64,000 nucleotides of DNA from Burkholderia stagnalis (GTDB lineage Bacteria; Pseudomonadota; Gammaproteobacteria; Burkholderiales; Burkholderiaceae): positions 88,868 through 152,867 of the forward strand of contig NZ_CADESW010000020.1 of assembly GCF_902830275.1 (NCBI RefSeq). Direction: 5' to 3'. This document shows positions 25,648 to 34,232 of this stretch, piece after piece (positions within the stretch are counted from its first letter, which is position 1; each line of letters starts with the position of its first letter). Both the position numbers and the translations under genes were made by a program. The notes beneath the pieces are model-generated. The model did no database searches, had not been told where the DNA came from, and worked only from the letters and a program-made list of their open reading frames with translations.

Positions 25648-26637
25648 ATGTCGATGCCATTCGATTCGATACTGCAATGCATCGGCAATACGCCGTTGGT
25701 TCGTCTGAACCGCATTACCGACGGAATTGCCGCGAATATTTATGCAAAGTGCGAATTCCTCAATCCCGGCGGCTCGGTCAAGGACCGCATCGGTCTGCAC
25801 ATGGTCGAGGCCGCCGAGCGGGAAGGGCGGATCAAGCCGGGCGACGTATTGATCGAGGCGAGCAGCGGAAATGCCGGGATCGGTATCGCGCTGGCGGGAG
25901 CGGTCAAGGGGTATCGCGTGATCATCACCATGCCGGTCAAGATGAGCGCGGAAAAGGAATCGATCCTGGCCGCGCTCGGCGCCGAAATCGTGCGCACCCC
26001 GTCGGTGGCATGGGACGACCCGGAAAGCCATATCGAGGTCGCCCGCAAGCTGCAACGCGAGATTCCCAATGCGCACATCCTCGATCAATACCGGAATCGA
26101 TTCAATCCCGACGCCCACTATCGGTTCACGGCCCAGGAGATGCTCGACGAGCTCGGCGGCCAAATAGACATGGTGGTGATGGGCGTCGGCACGGGCGGCA
26201 CGATCACGGGCGTCGCGCGGCGCATCAAGGAGTCCTGTCCGAACGTGCAGATCGTCGGTGCGGATCCCGTCGGATCCATTCTGGCCGGCGGCACGCATAT
26301 CGCCCCCTATCTCGTCGAAGGCATCGGCTACGACTTCATTCCCGACGTCCTGGATCGAGGGCTGGTCGACCGCTGGATCAAGACTAACGATCAGGACGCG
26401 TTCGACATGACGCGGCGCCTGATTCGCGAAGAGGGGCTGATGTGCGGTGGTTCTTCGGGGTCCGCCGTCTGTGCCGCGCTGGAGGCCGCACGCACCCTCG
26501 GCGCCGGGAAAAATTGCGTCGTCGTGCTGCCCGATGGGCTGCGCAACTATATGAGCAAGTTTCTTTCCGACAAATGGCTTGCGGATCATGAGATGCAGCC
26601 GGCCGTGCCATCCGCCGGGCAGCACGTCGCCGCGTGA
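25648..26637 (+). CDS. Cysteine synthase / cystathionine beta-synthase-like PLP enzyme
   Basis: A 329-residue fold-type II PLP enzyme (ATGs at 25639, 25648 and 25654 are all possible; 25648 chosen). The lysine is in LNPGGSVKDRIG (Lys45), the substrate loop is EASSGNAGIG, the phosphate loop is GVGTGGTITG, and MCGGSSGSAV near the end follows. The C-terminal YMSKFLSDKWLADHEM resembles cystathionine beta-synthase cores rather than housekeeping CysK. It is the first gene of the cluster and probably makes a beta-substituted amino acid from serine, O-acetylserine or cysteine. The nucleophile is unknown. Confidence 0.9.
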   Translation: MSMPFDSILQCIGNTPLVRLNRITDGIAANIYAKCEFLNPGGSVKDRIGLHMVEAAEREGRIKPGDVLIEASSGNAGIGIALAGAVKGYRVIITMPVKMSAEKESILAALGAEIVRTPSVAWDDPESHIEVARKLQREIPNAHILDQYRNRFNPDAHYRFTAQEMLDELGGQIDMVVMGVGTGGTITGVARRIKESCPNVQIVGADPVGSILAGGTHIAPYLVEGIGYDFIPDVLDRGLVDRWIKTNDQDAFDMTRRLIREEGLMCGGSSGSAVCAALEAARTLGAGKNCVVVLPDGLRNYMSKFLSDKWLADHEMQPAVPSAGQHVAA

Positions 26638-26722
26638 TTTCCAGTTCCTCCTTTCTCATCCGGCAGGCGTCGCGAGGGCGTTCGGGCCAGCGCGCCTGCC
26701 ATATCTTCCAAACGGATCAAGC

Positions 26723-27739
26723 ATGCACAAGTTAGTTCGCGATTTCATTTATGCACCGGGCGTGAGCAATGTGTCGGTCGAGCAAGGCAATCTGATCGAC
26801 GGCATGGACCGGCTGCTCGAGCAGGCCTTCGGCAACGGCGACCCGGCGGCGCGCCTCGAGGTGCAGCGCACCCTCTACGCGATCAATCTGGCGCATCTGG
26901 CCACGCCCTGGCAGGGTTCGCCGGTCAACGTGCACCATCCCCTCATCGCGACGCTCAAGTACCGGATCGAGCAGCGCTGGGAGGCGGCGGAACGCGCGAC
27001 GTACCAGTCGACGCTTGCCGATCTTCCGTCGGTCGACGATTTTCCGGAGTGGGTCAGCCGCCTCGTCGCGTCGCATCACTCCAACGAACTGCATCCGATC
27101 TTCCAGTATCTGCGCGACGACGCTTCCCTCGCAGAGATGACGGAATTCTTCAGGCAGGAAACGCCGCTCGAAATGCTGTTCGGCGACATCCTCGCCTTCA
27201 TGCTGCCCGGCGTGTACGGCTCGATCAAGATGGAGTGCGTGCAGAACTACTGGGACGAAGTGGGCCACGCGGAGGACGCGCGCGTGCATCGCAACATGCG
27301 CGCCGATCTCATGAAGGCCCTGGGCATGCGCGCGGACAACTATGTGGTCGACAGCGACCCCCTGGTGCTCGAGGAGCTCGAACTGGTCAACATGTACCTG
27401 AGCCTGGCGATGAACCGGCCGGCGCTCACGCAGCTGATCGGCATCATGCTGGCGACGGAGCTCATGATTCCGGGCCGCTTCGAGTATCAGATCGCGGGAT
27501 GGAAGCGGCTCGGCATGTCCGACACGCAACTCGCCTATCACCTCGAACACGTCACGGTGGACGCCGAGCACGCATATGCATGGCTCCATCACGTCGTGAT
27601 GCCGATCCTGCGCGAGGATGCGTCGGTGATGGCGGACATGGTGCTCGGCGTGAATCGTCGCCTCGACGCGGCCGCACGCGTGAGCGACCGTCTCTACGCG
27701 CACATCCGGACCGTGGCCGCCGACGCCCAGCCCGCCTGA
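26723..27739 (+). CDS. Haem-oxygenase-like diiron oxidase (HDO superfamily)
   Basis: A 338-residue all-helical protein starting at ATG 26723. Candidate iron ligands are spaced as in the iron-containing redox enzyme/HDO superfamily: Glu122 in SNELHPIFQYL, Glu179 and His182 in NYWDEVGHAEDARVH, and His276, Asp280 and His283 in LEHVTVDAEHAYAWLHH. Relatives (UndA, BesC, SznF-type) cleave or N-oxygenate amino or fatty acids using O2. Reaction and substrate here are unknown. It is the second gene of the cluster, 85 bases after the PLP enzyme. Confidence 0.78.
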   Translation: MHKLVRDFIYAPGVSNVSVEQGNLIDGMDRLLEQAFGNGDPAARLEVQRTLYAINLAHLATPWQGSPVNVHHPLIATLKYRIEQRWEAAERATYQSTLADLPSVDDFPEWVSRLVASHHSNELHPIFQYLRDDASLAEMTEFFRQETPLEMLFGDILAFMLPGVYGSIKMECVQNYWDEVGHAEDARVHRNMRADLMKALGMRADNYVVDSDPLVLEELELVNMYLSLAMNRPALTQLIGIMLATELMIPGRFEYQIAGWKRLGMSDTQLAYHLEHVTVDAEHAYAWLHHVVMPILREDASVMADMVLGVNRRLDAAARVSDRLYAHIRTVAADAQPA

Positions 27740-27822
27740 TCTTCCCAGCCGGCCGGATCGGCGCTCCACGCGCATCGCGAGCGCCGGGCCCGGCCGCGAT
27801 CCACCAGAGGGGGTTTGCAACC

Positions 27823-28041
27823 ATGCCTTATATCAACGTGAGATTGGCCGACGAAAACATGTCCGCCGAAAAGAAGGCCGAGGTGATTCGTCGGATTACC
27901 GACGTGATGGTGGATGTGCTCGGCAAGGATCCGCACAGCACGTTCGTCCTGATCGACGAAGTCCACCCGGACAACTGGGGCTTCGTGGGCGAAACCGTTA
28001 CGGCTCGACGCAAGCGTCGCGAGGCCGCTCATGGCGAATGA
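27823..28041 (+). CDS. 4-oxalocrotonate tautomerase family protein
   Basis: A 72-residue tautomerase starting at ATG 27823. After Met removal the catalytic proline would be N-terminal (MPYINVRLADENMSAEKKAEVI); the closing PDNWGFVGETV is also typical. These enzymes move protons in keto-enol tautomerisation or hydrate unsaturated acids. It overlaps the next gene by 11 bases, supporting one transcript and linked expression. Confidence 0.9.
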   Translation: MPYINVRLADENMSAEKKAEVIRRITDVMVDVLGKDPHSTFVLIDEVHPDNWGFVGETVTARRKRREAAHGE

Positions 28042-29107
28042 AGTGGCGGGCGATGCCGTGCCGCTCCGGGAAAGCACACTGACGCCGCAGACGGTGCGCG
28101 CATTTCTGTCGGACGCGAACTGGAACCGGGTCACGCGTCTCGGGCAACCCCGGCCTTGGCGCAGCGTGGGCATGTATCTGCAGGTCTATGCCGCGATTCT
28201 GGGTGCGATGCTGCTCGAACACTGGGTCGATCATGTCGCGTTCACCGTGCTGGCGATCGTTTTCATTGCCGGGCGCCAGCACTCGCTCTACATCCTCAAT
28301 CACGACGCGAGCCATTACGGGTTGTTCCGGTCGCCGAGGACGAACAAGGCCGTCGCGACGCTGCTCTCGAATCTCGTGATGTTTCATCATCCCGAGGCCT
28401 GGTCGTTCGTGCAGTGGCGGCGCGTGCATGTGTTTCACCATATCCATCTCTTTACCGACGACGATCCGAACTATGTGGGCCGTCGCATGCGCGGCGATCT
28501 GGAGCGCAGGTATACGCGCTGGATGTTGTGTCGTGCGTGCGTGAAAAGCGGCCTCACCTCCATCGTTCAACTGTTCGTGGGCAAGCAGGACTACGTGCCG
28601 TCAAAAGGGCGAGAGACCCGCAAGGGCCATCTCAATCATCTCCGTGCCCTGTTCTGCCGTTTTCACGGCGATGCCGAAACCGAGACCGAGCGACGCATCA
28701 AGCTGGTGTTCTTCGCGGTGGCGCTGGCATCGATTGCCTACTTCAATGCCTGGCGGCCCTTTCTCCTGTTGTGGCTGCTGCCGATGTACACGGTCTATCC
28801 GATGATCCTGACGCTGATGGATCTGACCGAGCATCGGTGGACCGAGAAGACCGATGACCTCAACGCCAATACGCGTTCGGTGATGCCGAGTGTCGCGCTC
28901 AGGCTGTGGATCAGTATGCTGCCGCGCGGGATGCACCGCGAACACCACCTCTACCCGCGCGTGGTGGCGGCGGATCTGCCCGAACTCGGCAGGATCCTGG
29001 GCAGCGCCCGTTTCTACCAACCGCCGACCAGTTTTCTCGGCATGCTCGGCGAGCTGGACGAGCAAGGCAAAGGGACGAAGCTCGCGGCCGGAGCGCGGCA
29101 GGCATGA
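28031..29107 (+). CDS. Fatty-acid-desaturase-family membrane oxygenase
   Basis: A 358-residue integral membrane diiron protein. Histidine boxes are HDASH (91-95), HVFHH (133-137) and HREHH (302-306), and hydrophobic segments lie at about 48-82 and 226-265. The family desaturates or hydroxylates acyl chains and some small molecules. It overlaps the tautomerase upstream and the flavoenzyme downstream (ATGA), so it is firmly part of the cluster. Its presence suggests O2-dependent C-H oxidation of an intermediate. Confidence 0.88.
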   Translation: MANEVAGDAVPLRESTLTPQTVRAFLSDANWNRVTRLGQPRPWRSVGMYLQVYAAILGAMLLEHWVDHVAFTVLAIVFIAGRQHSLYILNHDASHYGLFRSPRTNKAVATLLSNLVMFHHPEAWSFVQWRRVHVFHHIHLFTDDDPNYVGRRMRGDLERRYTRWMLCRACVKSGLTSIVQLFVGKQDYVPSKGRETRKGHLNHLRALFCRFHGDAETETERRIKLVFFAVALASIAYFNAWRPFLLLWLLPMYTVYPMILTLMDLTEHRWTEKTDDLNANTRSVMPSVALRLWISMLPRGMHREHHLYPRVVAADLPELGRILGSARFYQPPTSFLGMLGELDEQGKGTKLAAGARQA

Positions 29108-30222
29108 TGCGCTTCGAATACGGCGTGGTGGGGGCCGGCGTGGTCGGCTCGGCGATTGCCTACCATCTGGCCCGGCGCGGGCGCCGCGTGATGCTGGCCG
29201 AGCGTGGCCTGGCGGGCAGTCTCGGCGCGACTTCGTACCGCGGCGGCATCCTCCGGGGTTTCGATACGGACTTGTTCACCGCGCAATTGTGCACCGACGG
29301 GCTCGACCACTTCCTGAACTGGGAGGCCCTCGGCTATCCGGGGAGCCGGCCGAGCGATCACGTCGGATTGCTCTACTTGCTCGATCCAGCCAAGCAGTCT
29401 TCGGCGCAGCATGTGATCGAGAACCTCGGCGTGGCGTCGGGCATCCGGTTCCTGTCGAAGCGCGAGCTGCGCCGGTACGCGCCGTTCGTACCCGATGCGC
29501 ATGCGGGCCTCGCGGTGCTCGATACGAAGGGCGGCCTGGCGGACCCGACCGGAACGACGCTGGCACTATGCGAGGGCCTGCGCCGGTTCGGCGCTACCGT
29601 GCTCGAGCGCGCTGCGCTCTCTGCCATATCGGCGGCCCCGGGGGGCGGATGGCGTCTAGGGTTCGGCGCAGGAAGCGTTCTGGTCGAGCGCCTGGTGCTC
29701 GCGACCGGCGCGTCCACCAGGACGTGGCTGCCGTCGCTGCCGATCGTGTCGCGGGCCGTGTCGCTCGTGTGCGTCGAATCGCCGGACCCGATTGCCTTGC
29801 CGATGTACGACGAGATATCGGGTGCGTATCTGCGTCCGGCCGGCCCCGGGATGATCCATTGCGGACGCGCCGCGCTCGAGCAGGTGATCGACGGCACATC
29901 GGCCGATGTGCCGAGTTCCGTCTATGAGCAGATTCATGCCCGTGCGCGCGTCACGATCGGCGACGGGGGCGCGTCGCGCATCGTCCACGGCATGACCGGA
30001 TGCGACGCCTACACGCCGACGGGCTTGCCCTATCTCGATTTCGTTGACACCGATCGCACCTTCTACGTGGCAACGGGTTTCTCCGGGCGCGGCTTCAAGT
30101 ACGCTCTGTGGGCGGGCGATGCCGTGGCGGTCGACCTGTGCGGCGAGCGCACGGGCGTGTCGGGCCGCTCGATCGATCTGTCCGCGTATCGGCTGCCGGA
30201 TGATGTCCTGCTCGACCGGTAA
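29104..30222 (+). CDS. DAO-type FAD-dependent oxidoreductase
   Basis: A 372-residue flavoprotein of the D-amino-acid oxidase/sarcosine oxidase family, starting at ATG 29104 and overlapping the previous stop by four bases. The FAD site is EYGVVGAGVVGSAIAYHLARRGRRVMLAE; the C-terminal contact is FYVATGFSGRGFKYALWAGDAVA. The family oxidises amines or amino acids to imines. In this cluster it could act on the amino acid made by the CBS-like enzyme or on the amine formed by the decarboxylase. Confidence 0.88.
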   Translation: MMRFEYGVVGAGVVGSAIAYHLARRGRRVMLAERGLAGSLGATSYRGGILRGFDTDLFTAQLCTDGLDHFLNWEALGYPGSRPSDHVGLLYLLDPAKQSSAQHVIENLGVASGIRFLSKRELRRYAPFVPDAHAGLAVLDTKGGLADPTGTTLALCEGLRRFGATVLERAALSAISAAPGGGWRLGFGAGSVLVERLVLATGASTRTWLPSLPIVSRAVSLVCVESPDPIALPMYDEISGAYLRPAGPGMIHCGRAALEQVIDGTSADVPSSVYEQIHARARVTIGDGGASRIVHGMTGCDAYTPTGLPYLDFVDTDRTFYVATGFSGRGFKYALWAGDAVAVDLCGERTGVSGRSIDLSAYRLPDDVLLDR

Positions 30223-30282
30223 TCATGTCAACCTCCTGTCCCGAACGTCTCGCGGGATTTCGCTTAATGAGAGAGCCTTCAA

Positions 30283-31182
30283 ATGACCGGTTTCAAGGAG
30301 CCTGAAATCAATGTGGTGACCTGCACCTCCGGTGCACGCACCTTTCTCACCAACGCGTTCCTCGTCGAACTGCCGAACGGTGTCGTGGCCATCGACGCCA
30401 TGATGACCGTATCGGATGCGCGCCAGGTGCGTGACCGGCTCGATGCGCTGCGCAAACCCTTGCTCGCGGTGCTGATCACGCACGGGCATCCCGATCACTA
30501 CAACGGTGTCGGCGAGCTGATCCGTGGTCTCGACGACGTGCCGATCATCGCCACGCAGGGCGTCGACGAGGCGATGCGCCGTACCGACGATGCCAAGGCC
30601 GTCAAGTGGCAGCCGGTGTTCGGCGACGATTGGCCGGCACGACGCACGTTCCCGAATCGCCTCGTGCACGACGGCGACGTGCTGCATTTCGATGGCGTGC
30701 CGTTCGAGGCCAGGGAGTTCGGCCCGGGCGAATCGAACTGGGATCTCGTCTGGATCGTGGGACGCCACCCGCGTGTCGCCTTCGTCGGCGACATGGTTTT
30801 CAACGACGTCCATTCCTTCATGAACGACGGCCATACGGCGGACTGGCTGCGCAGCCTCGACGCGCTCGAACGCCTGTCCGGCGACATCGCACTGTTCTAC
30901 ACGGGGCACGGGCAGGCGGGCAGGCCGCTCGACATGATTGCCGCGCAGCGTGCCTATATCGAGTGCTATCGCGCGGCGGTGGCCCGGCTCGCCAACGGCA
31001 ATCGCAGCCTGGACGATGCAGGGAAGGCCGAGCTGGAGGCCATCATGAAGCGCTTCCTGCCCACGTCCGACCTCGACGTCTTCATCAAGGCCGGGGCTGA
31101 TGCCGTCGCAGCCGAACTGGCGTTGCAGGTATCGGGCCAGGCCATTTCCGCCGGCCAGCAGGCTCACTTCGAAGCGAGATGA
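30283..31182 (+). CDS. Metallo-beta-lactamase-fold hydrolase
   Basis: A 299-residue MBL-fold protein. The metal signature LITHGHPDHYNG (His67, His69, Asp71, His72) is intact, with further ligands in FVGDMVFNDVHSF and FYTGHGQAG. Members hydrolyse thioesters, lactones or sulfur compounds. The downstream half matches the SoxH/quinoprotein-relay-like type in general layout. It lies 60 bases after the flavoenzyme and seven bases before the DUF3291 gene. Confidence 0.88.
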   Translation: MTGFKEPEINVVTCTSGARTFLTNAFLVELPNGVVAIDAMMTVSDARQVRDRLDALRKPLLAVLITHGHPDHYNGVGELIRGLDDVPIIATQGVDEAMRRTDDAKAVKWQPVFGDDWPARRTFPNRLVHDGDVLHFDGVPFEAREFGPGESNWDLVWIVGRHPRVAFVGDMVFNDVHSFMNDGHTADWLRSLDALERLSGDIALFYTGHGQAGRPLDMIAAQRAYIECYRAAVARLANGNRSLDDAGKAELEAIMKRFLPTSDLDVFIKAGADAVAAELALQVSGQAISAGQQAHFEAR

Positions 31183-31189
31183 GGCAACC

Positions 31190-32188
31190 ATGACAGATAA
31201 CGCTTACCATTTGGCTCAACTGAGTATTTCGCACGCGCGCGCGCCGCTGGACACGCCGCTGATGCAGGGCTTCGTCACGCAATTGAAGGACATCAACGCA
31301 CTGGCCGAGCGCTCGCCGGGCTTCGTCTGGCGGTTGCAGACATCCGAGGGCGATGCCACCGGAATTCGCGGGTTCGACGATCCGTTGATGCTGTTGAATA
31401 TGTCGTTGTGGGAATCGGTCGACAGCCTGCGGCGTTTCGTTTACCAAAGCGGTCACGGCGTGCCGTTCAGGAACGCCGCCGAATGGTTTCATCGTCTTGA
31501 CGGGCCCACGACGGCATTGTGGTGGGTTCCCAAGGGCTACATTCCGACGCTCGCGGACGGGCTGGCCCGCCTGCGGCATATTCAGCGTCATGGGCCGACG
31601 CCGGTGGCGTTCGGCTTCAGGGATCGTTTCGTTCCAGAGATCCTGCCGCTCGATGCCGACTACGATGCCGCCGTGCCGGATCAGTCCTCCGGGGCGGAGC
31701 GTTCGCCCCTGGTCGCGCGATGCGAGGGCGAGGTGGTCGGCTTCCATCGCGACCTCGAGCGCTGGCTGCGCGGGGACGTCGACGATGCCGCCGCGGCGGT
31801 GGCGCGGTTTCGATCGTCATTCGCCGCCGACAGCGTGCTCATTGCCCCGAGCGGCCGGGTCGAGACCGCAGCGAGCCTGAGCGAACGCTTGTCGCGGGCG
31901 CGCGGCGCGTTTCCCGACATTCGCGTCTGGACTGACCAATTCGCGACCGTGTGGGAAACCGAGGATGTGGCTCTGGTCAAGTATCGCGAGTGGCGCAGCT
32001 TTCTCGGCGAGACCACCGGGCGGATGTCGAGCGTGTTGTTTCGCAACGAACCCGCCGCGCCTGGCGGCGTCACATGGGATCACATGCACGAGACCTGGCT
32101 GGAGGGGCATGGGCCGTCCGAGCAGCCCATCGGTCCCAGTCGCGTGACGGCGGAGCTGTCGCGCTTGCAGGAGAAAGACCTTGCCTGA
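31190..32188 (+). CDS. DUF3291 and SnoaL-like two-domain protein
   Basis: A 332-residue protein. Residues 1-145 match DUF3291 (YHLAQLSISHARAPLDTP at the start, then GFVWRL, MSLWESVDSLRRFVY and AAEWFHRLDGPTTALWWVP), a dimeric ferredoxin-like fold resembling antibiotic-biosynthesis monooxygenases. Residues of about 175-310 look like an NTF2/SnoaL-type domain (ARFRSSFAADSVLIAPSGRVET). I do not know a described fusion of this kind. It may be a cofactor-free oxygenase or cyclase; this is inference. It overlaps the decarboxylase gene by eight bases. Confidence 0.72.
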   Translation: MTDNAYHLAQLSISHARAPLDTPLMQGFVTQLKDINALAERSPGFVWRLQTSEGDATGIRGFDDPLMLLNMSLWESVDSLRRFVYQSGHGVPFRNAAEWFHRLDGPTTALWWVPKGYIPTLADGLARLRHIQRHGPTPVAFGFRDRFVPEILPLDADYDAAVPDQSSGAERSPLVARCEGEVVGFHRDLERWLRGDVDDAAAAVARFRSSFAADSVLIAPSGRVETAASLSERLSRARGAFPDIRVWTDQFATVWETEDVALVKYREWRSFLGETTGRMSSVLFRNEPAAPGGVTWDHMHETWLEGHGPSEQPIGPSRVTAELSRLQEKDLA

Positions 32189-33722
32189 TGCGCGCGAGGT
32201 GCAGCCCGTTGACGGAGTGCAATCTCCTGGTCTGCGTCGCGCTGCTGCGCGTATCGAGCCCGACGCATTCCGCGAACTGGGCCACACCCTCGTCGATCGT
32301 CTGGCCGACTTCATGGCGGGCTTGCCCGACCGGTCCGTCAAGCCGAAGCAGACGGCGCACGATATCCGGCAGTGGCTTTCCGGCGCAGCGTTTCCGGAGC
32401 AGGCCAGTCCGGCGGCGCAGGTGCTTTCGCAGGCGTGCGACATGTTGAGCGAGCATGCCGTATCGACGTCCCATCCGCGCTTCTGGGCCTATGTCATGGG
32501 TGCCGCGAGCCCGATGGGCGCGCTGGCCGATTTCTTGGCGTCGGCCGTCAGCGCACCGATGACGAGCTTCGGCACCTCGGGGCTCACCGTTGCGATGGAG
32601 GCGCAGACTATCGAGTGGATGGCGCGTCTGATCGGGTATCCGGCCGATTGCGGCGGGCTGTTCGTCAGCGGCGGATCAGTCGGTAACCTGGTTGCCCTGC
32701 GTCTGGCATTGCAGTCGGCGTTGGGGCCGAAGGCGCGTGCGGACGGGCTGAGCGGCGAGCATTCGGCATCGATTTGCCTCTACGCCACGGCGGATGCACA
32801 CAGCAGCATCGACGCGGCCGCGCAGATGTGCGGGCTCGGCACGTCGCATATTCGTCGAATCGATGTCGACGAGCATGGCCGCATGAAGCCCGATCATCTG
32901 CAGCAAAGCATCGGCGCCGACCGGGCCGCCGGCAAGCGGCCCGTCATGGTTGTGGCCACGGCGGGAACGACGTCGCTCGGGGCGGTCGATCCGCTGATCG
33001 ATATCGCGCGCATCTGTCGCGACGAAAACGTGTGGTTCCACGTCGATGGCGCTTATGGCGGATTGGCCGCCGTCTCGCCCGAGGCCCCCGACGATATTCA
33101 TGGTTTGCGCGAGGCCGACTCGGTCACGATCGATCCGCACAAGTGGATGTACATGCCGGCCGATGTCGGTTGCGTGCTGACGCGCGATCCCGGATTGCTA
33201 TACGACACTTTTCGCGAGGGCGCGCCGTATTACGCCGAAAACGACGAGCAGCGCTTGCTGGGCGGCCCGGAACGGCTGCAGTTCCGGGATCTCGGCCCGC
33301 AGACGACGCGTGCGTTTCGAGCGCTGAAGGTCCGTCTCGGCCTGCAACTGGTCGGGCGCAGCGGCTATCGGCAGATGATTACCGACGACATCCTGCTTGC
33401 TCGCGCCCTTTACGAGCGGGTCGACGGGCACGCGGAGCTCGACGCGCTGACGCTGCATCTGAGCATCGCGACCTTCCGTTTTCGGCCAGCCGGGATGGCG
33501 TCCGGTACGAAGGACGCTGAAGCGCGACTCGAGAAACTGAATCGGCATATCCTGCACGAGCTGCATGCGGACGGCATCGCCTATCCGTCTCATACGACGA
33601 TCGCCGGAAAGTTCGCGTTGCGCGTTTGTATCGTCAACTTCAACACGACGCTGGCCGATATCGAGGAACTCGTCCGTCATGTCGTTCGAATCGGACGGGC
33701 CGCGGTGTTGTCGGGAGCATGA
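32181..33722 (+). CDS. Group II PLP-dependent amino acid decarboxylase
   Basis: A 513-residue decarboxylase of the aromatic-amino-acid/glutamate type. The start is a TTG at 32181 with AGGAG seven bases upstream and an eight-base overlap with the previous gene. Motifs are SHPRFWAYV, FVSGGSVGNLVAL, HVDGAYGG and TIDPHKWMYMP with the PLP lysine at 321. It releases CO2 from an amino acid to give an amine. It ends the enzyme block; no substrate can be assigned. Confidence 0.92.
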   Translation: MPDAREVQPVDGVQSPGLRRAAARIEPDAFRELGHTLVDRLADFMAGLPDRSVKPKQTAHDIRQWLSGAAFPEQASPAAQVLSQACDMLSEHAVSTSHPRFWAYVMGAASPMGALADFLASAVSAPMTSFGTSGLTVAMEAQTIEWMARLIGYPADCGGLFVSGGSVGNLVALRLALQSALGPKARADGLSGEHSASICLYATADAHSSIDAAAQMCGLGTSHIRRIDVDEHGRMKPDHLQQSIGADRAAGKRPVMVVATAGTTSLGAVDPLIDIARICRDENVWFHVDGAYGGLAAVSPEAPDDIHGLREADSVTIDPHKWMYMPADVGCVLTRDPGLLYDTFREGAPYYAENDEQRLLGGPERLQFRDLGPQTTRAFRALKVRLGLQLVGRSGYRQMITDDILLARALYERVDGHAELDALTLHLSIATFRFRPAGMASGTKDAEARLEKLNRHILHELHADGIAYPSHTTIAGKFALRVCIVNFNTTLADIEELVRHVVRIGRAAVLSGA

Positions 33723-34232
33723 CGCAGATACCGACCTTGCCCCTTTTTCACGAATCCCATAACCGAGGTAATCGGGCCGCTTGCCCCTGCCGAGCGGCGC
33801 CGCCGGTTCCGTGCGCCATGAGCATTTCCGCGCTTTTTCTGAAATAATGCGCATTAATAATTTTAAAAACGATTTTTGTATTTTCGAAATTACAATATAT
33901 TAGTAATTTTTATTGCTATAACGTCGTGATGATCGTATAGTTGGCGTCCATAAGGACGTCGAGAGATCGGGAAGCGGCCCATGCCGGAGAAGCGCCGGCA
34001 ACTGAGAGATGGGCTTATCCGCCATGTGGGCAAATGGCAGATATCGCTGAACGAAATAGAAGGGCCGGATAGCGAACTGGATGTCAGGTCGTGTGTGCTC
34101 GCGCACCCCCACGAAGCGCGAAGGCACGCCCGCCGGGCCTGTGTCAGTACACTGGAACTAGATTCCGGCTATCAACCGACGTTGGTATTTGGTAAAAATC
34201 GATAACAATTGTTGGAGTGGTGCGAGGTGATC
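33723..34232. other. Regulatory gap before the LuxR gene
   Basis: About 510 bases with an unusually A/T-rich core (about 33841-33930), which is likely to contain the LuxR promoter. A 74-codon frame at 33981-34205 has no family content and poor start context. No clear lux-box palindrome was found by eye. Confidence 0.5.

Noticed and set aside
25648..26637. Housekeeping cysteine synthase
   Set aside because: The C-terminus and the operon context fit a CBS-like pathway enzyme better than CysK or CysM.
33981..34205. A 74-codon frame before the LuxR gene
   Set aside because: Poor start context, no family content and atypical codon use.
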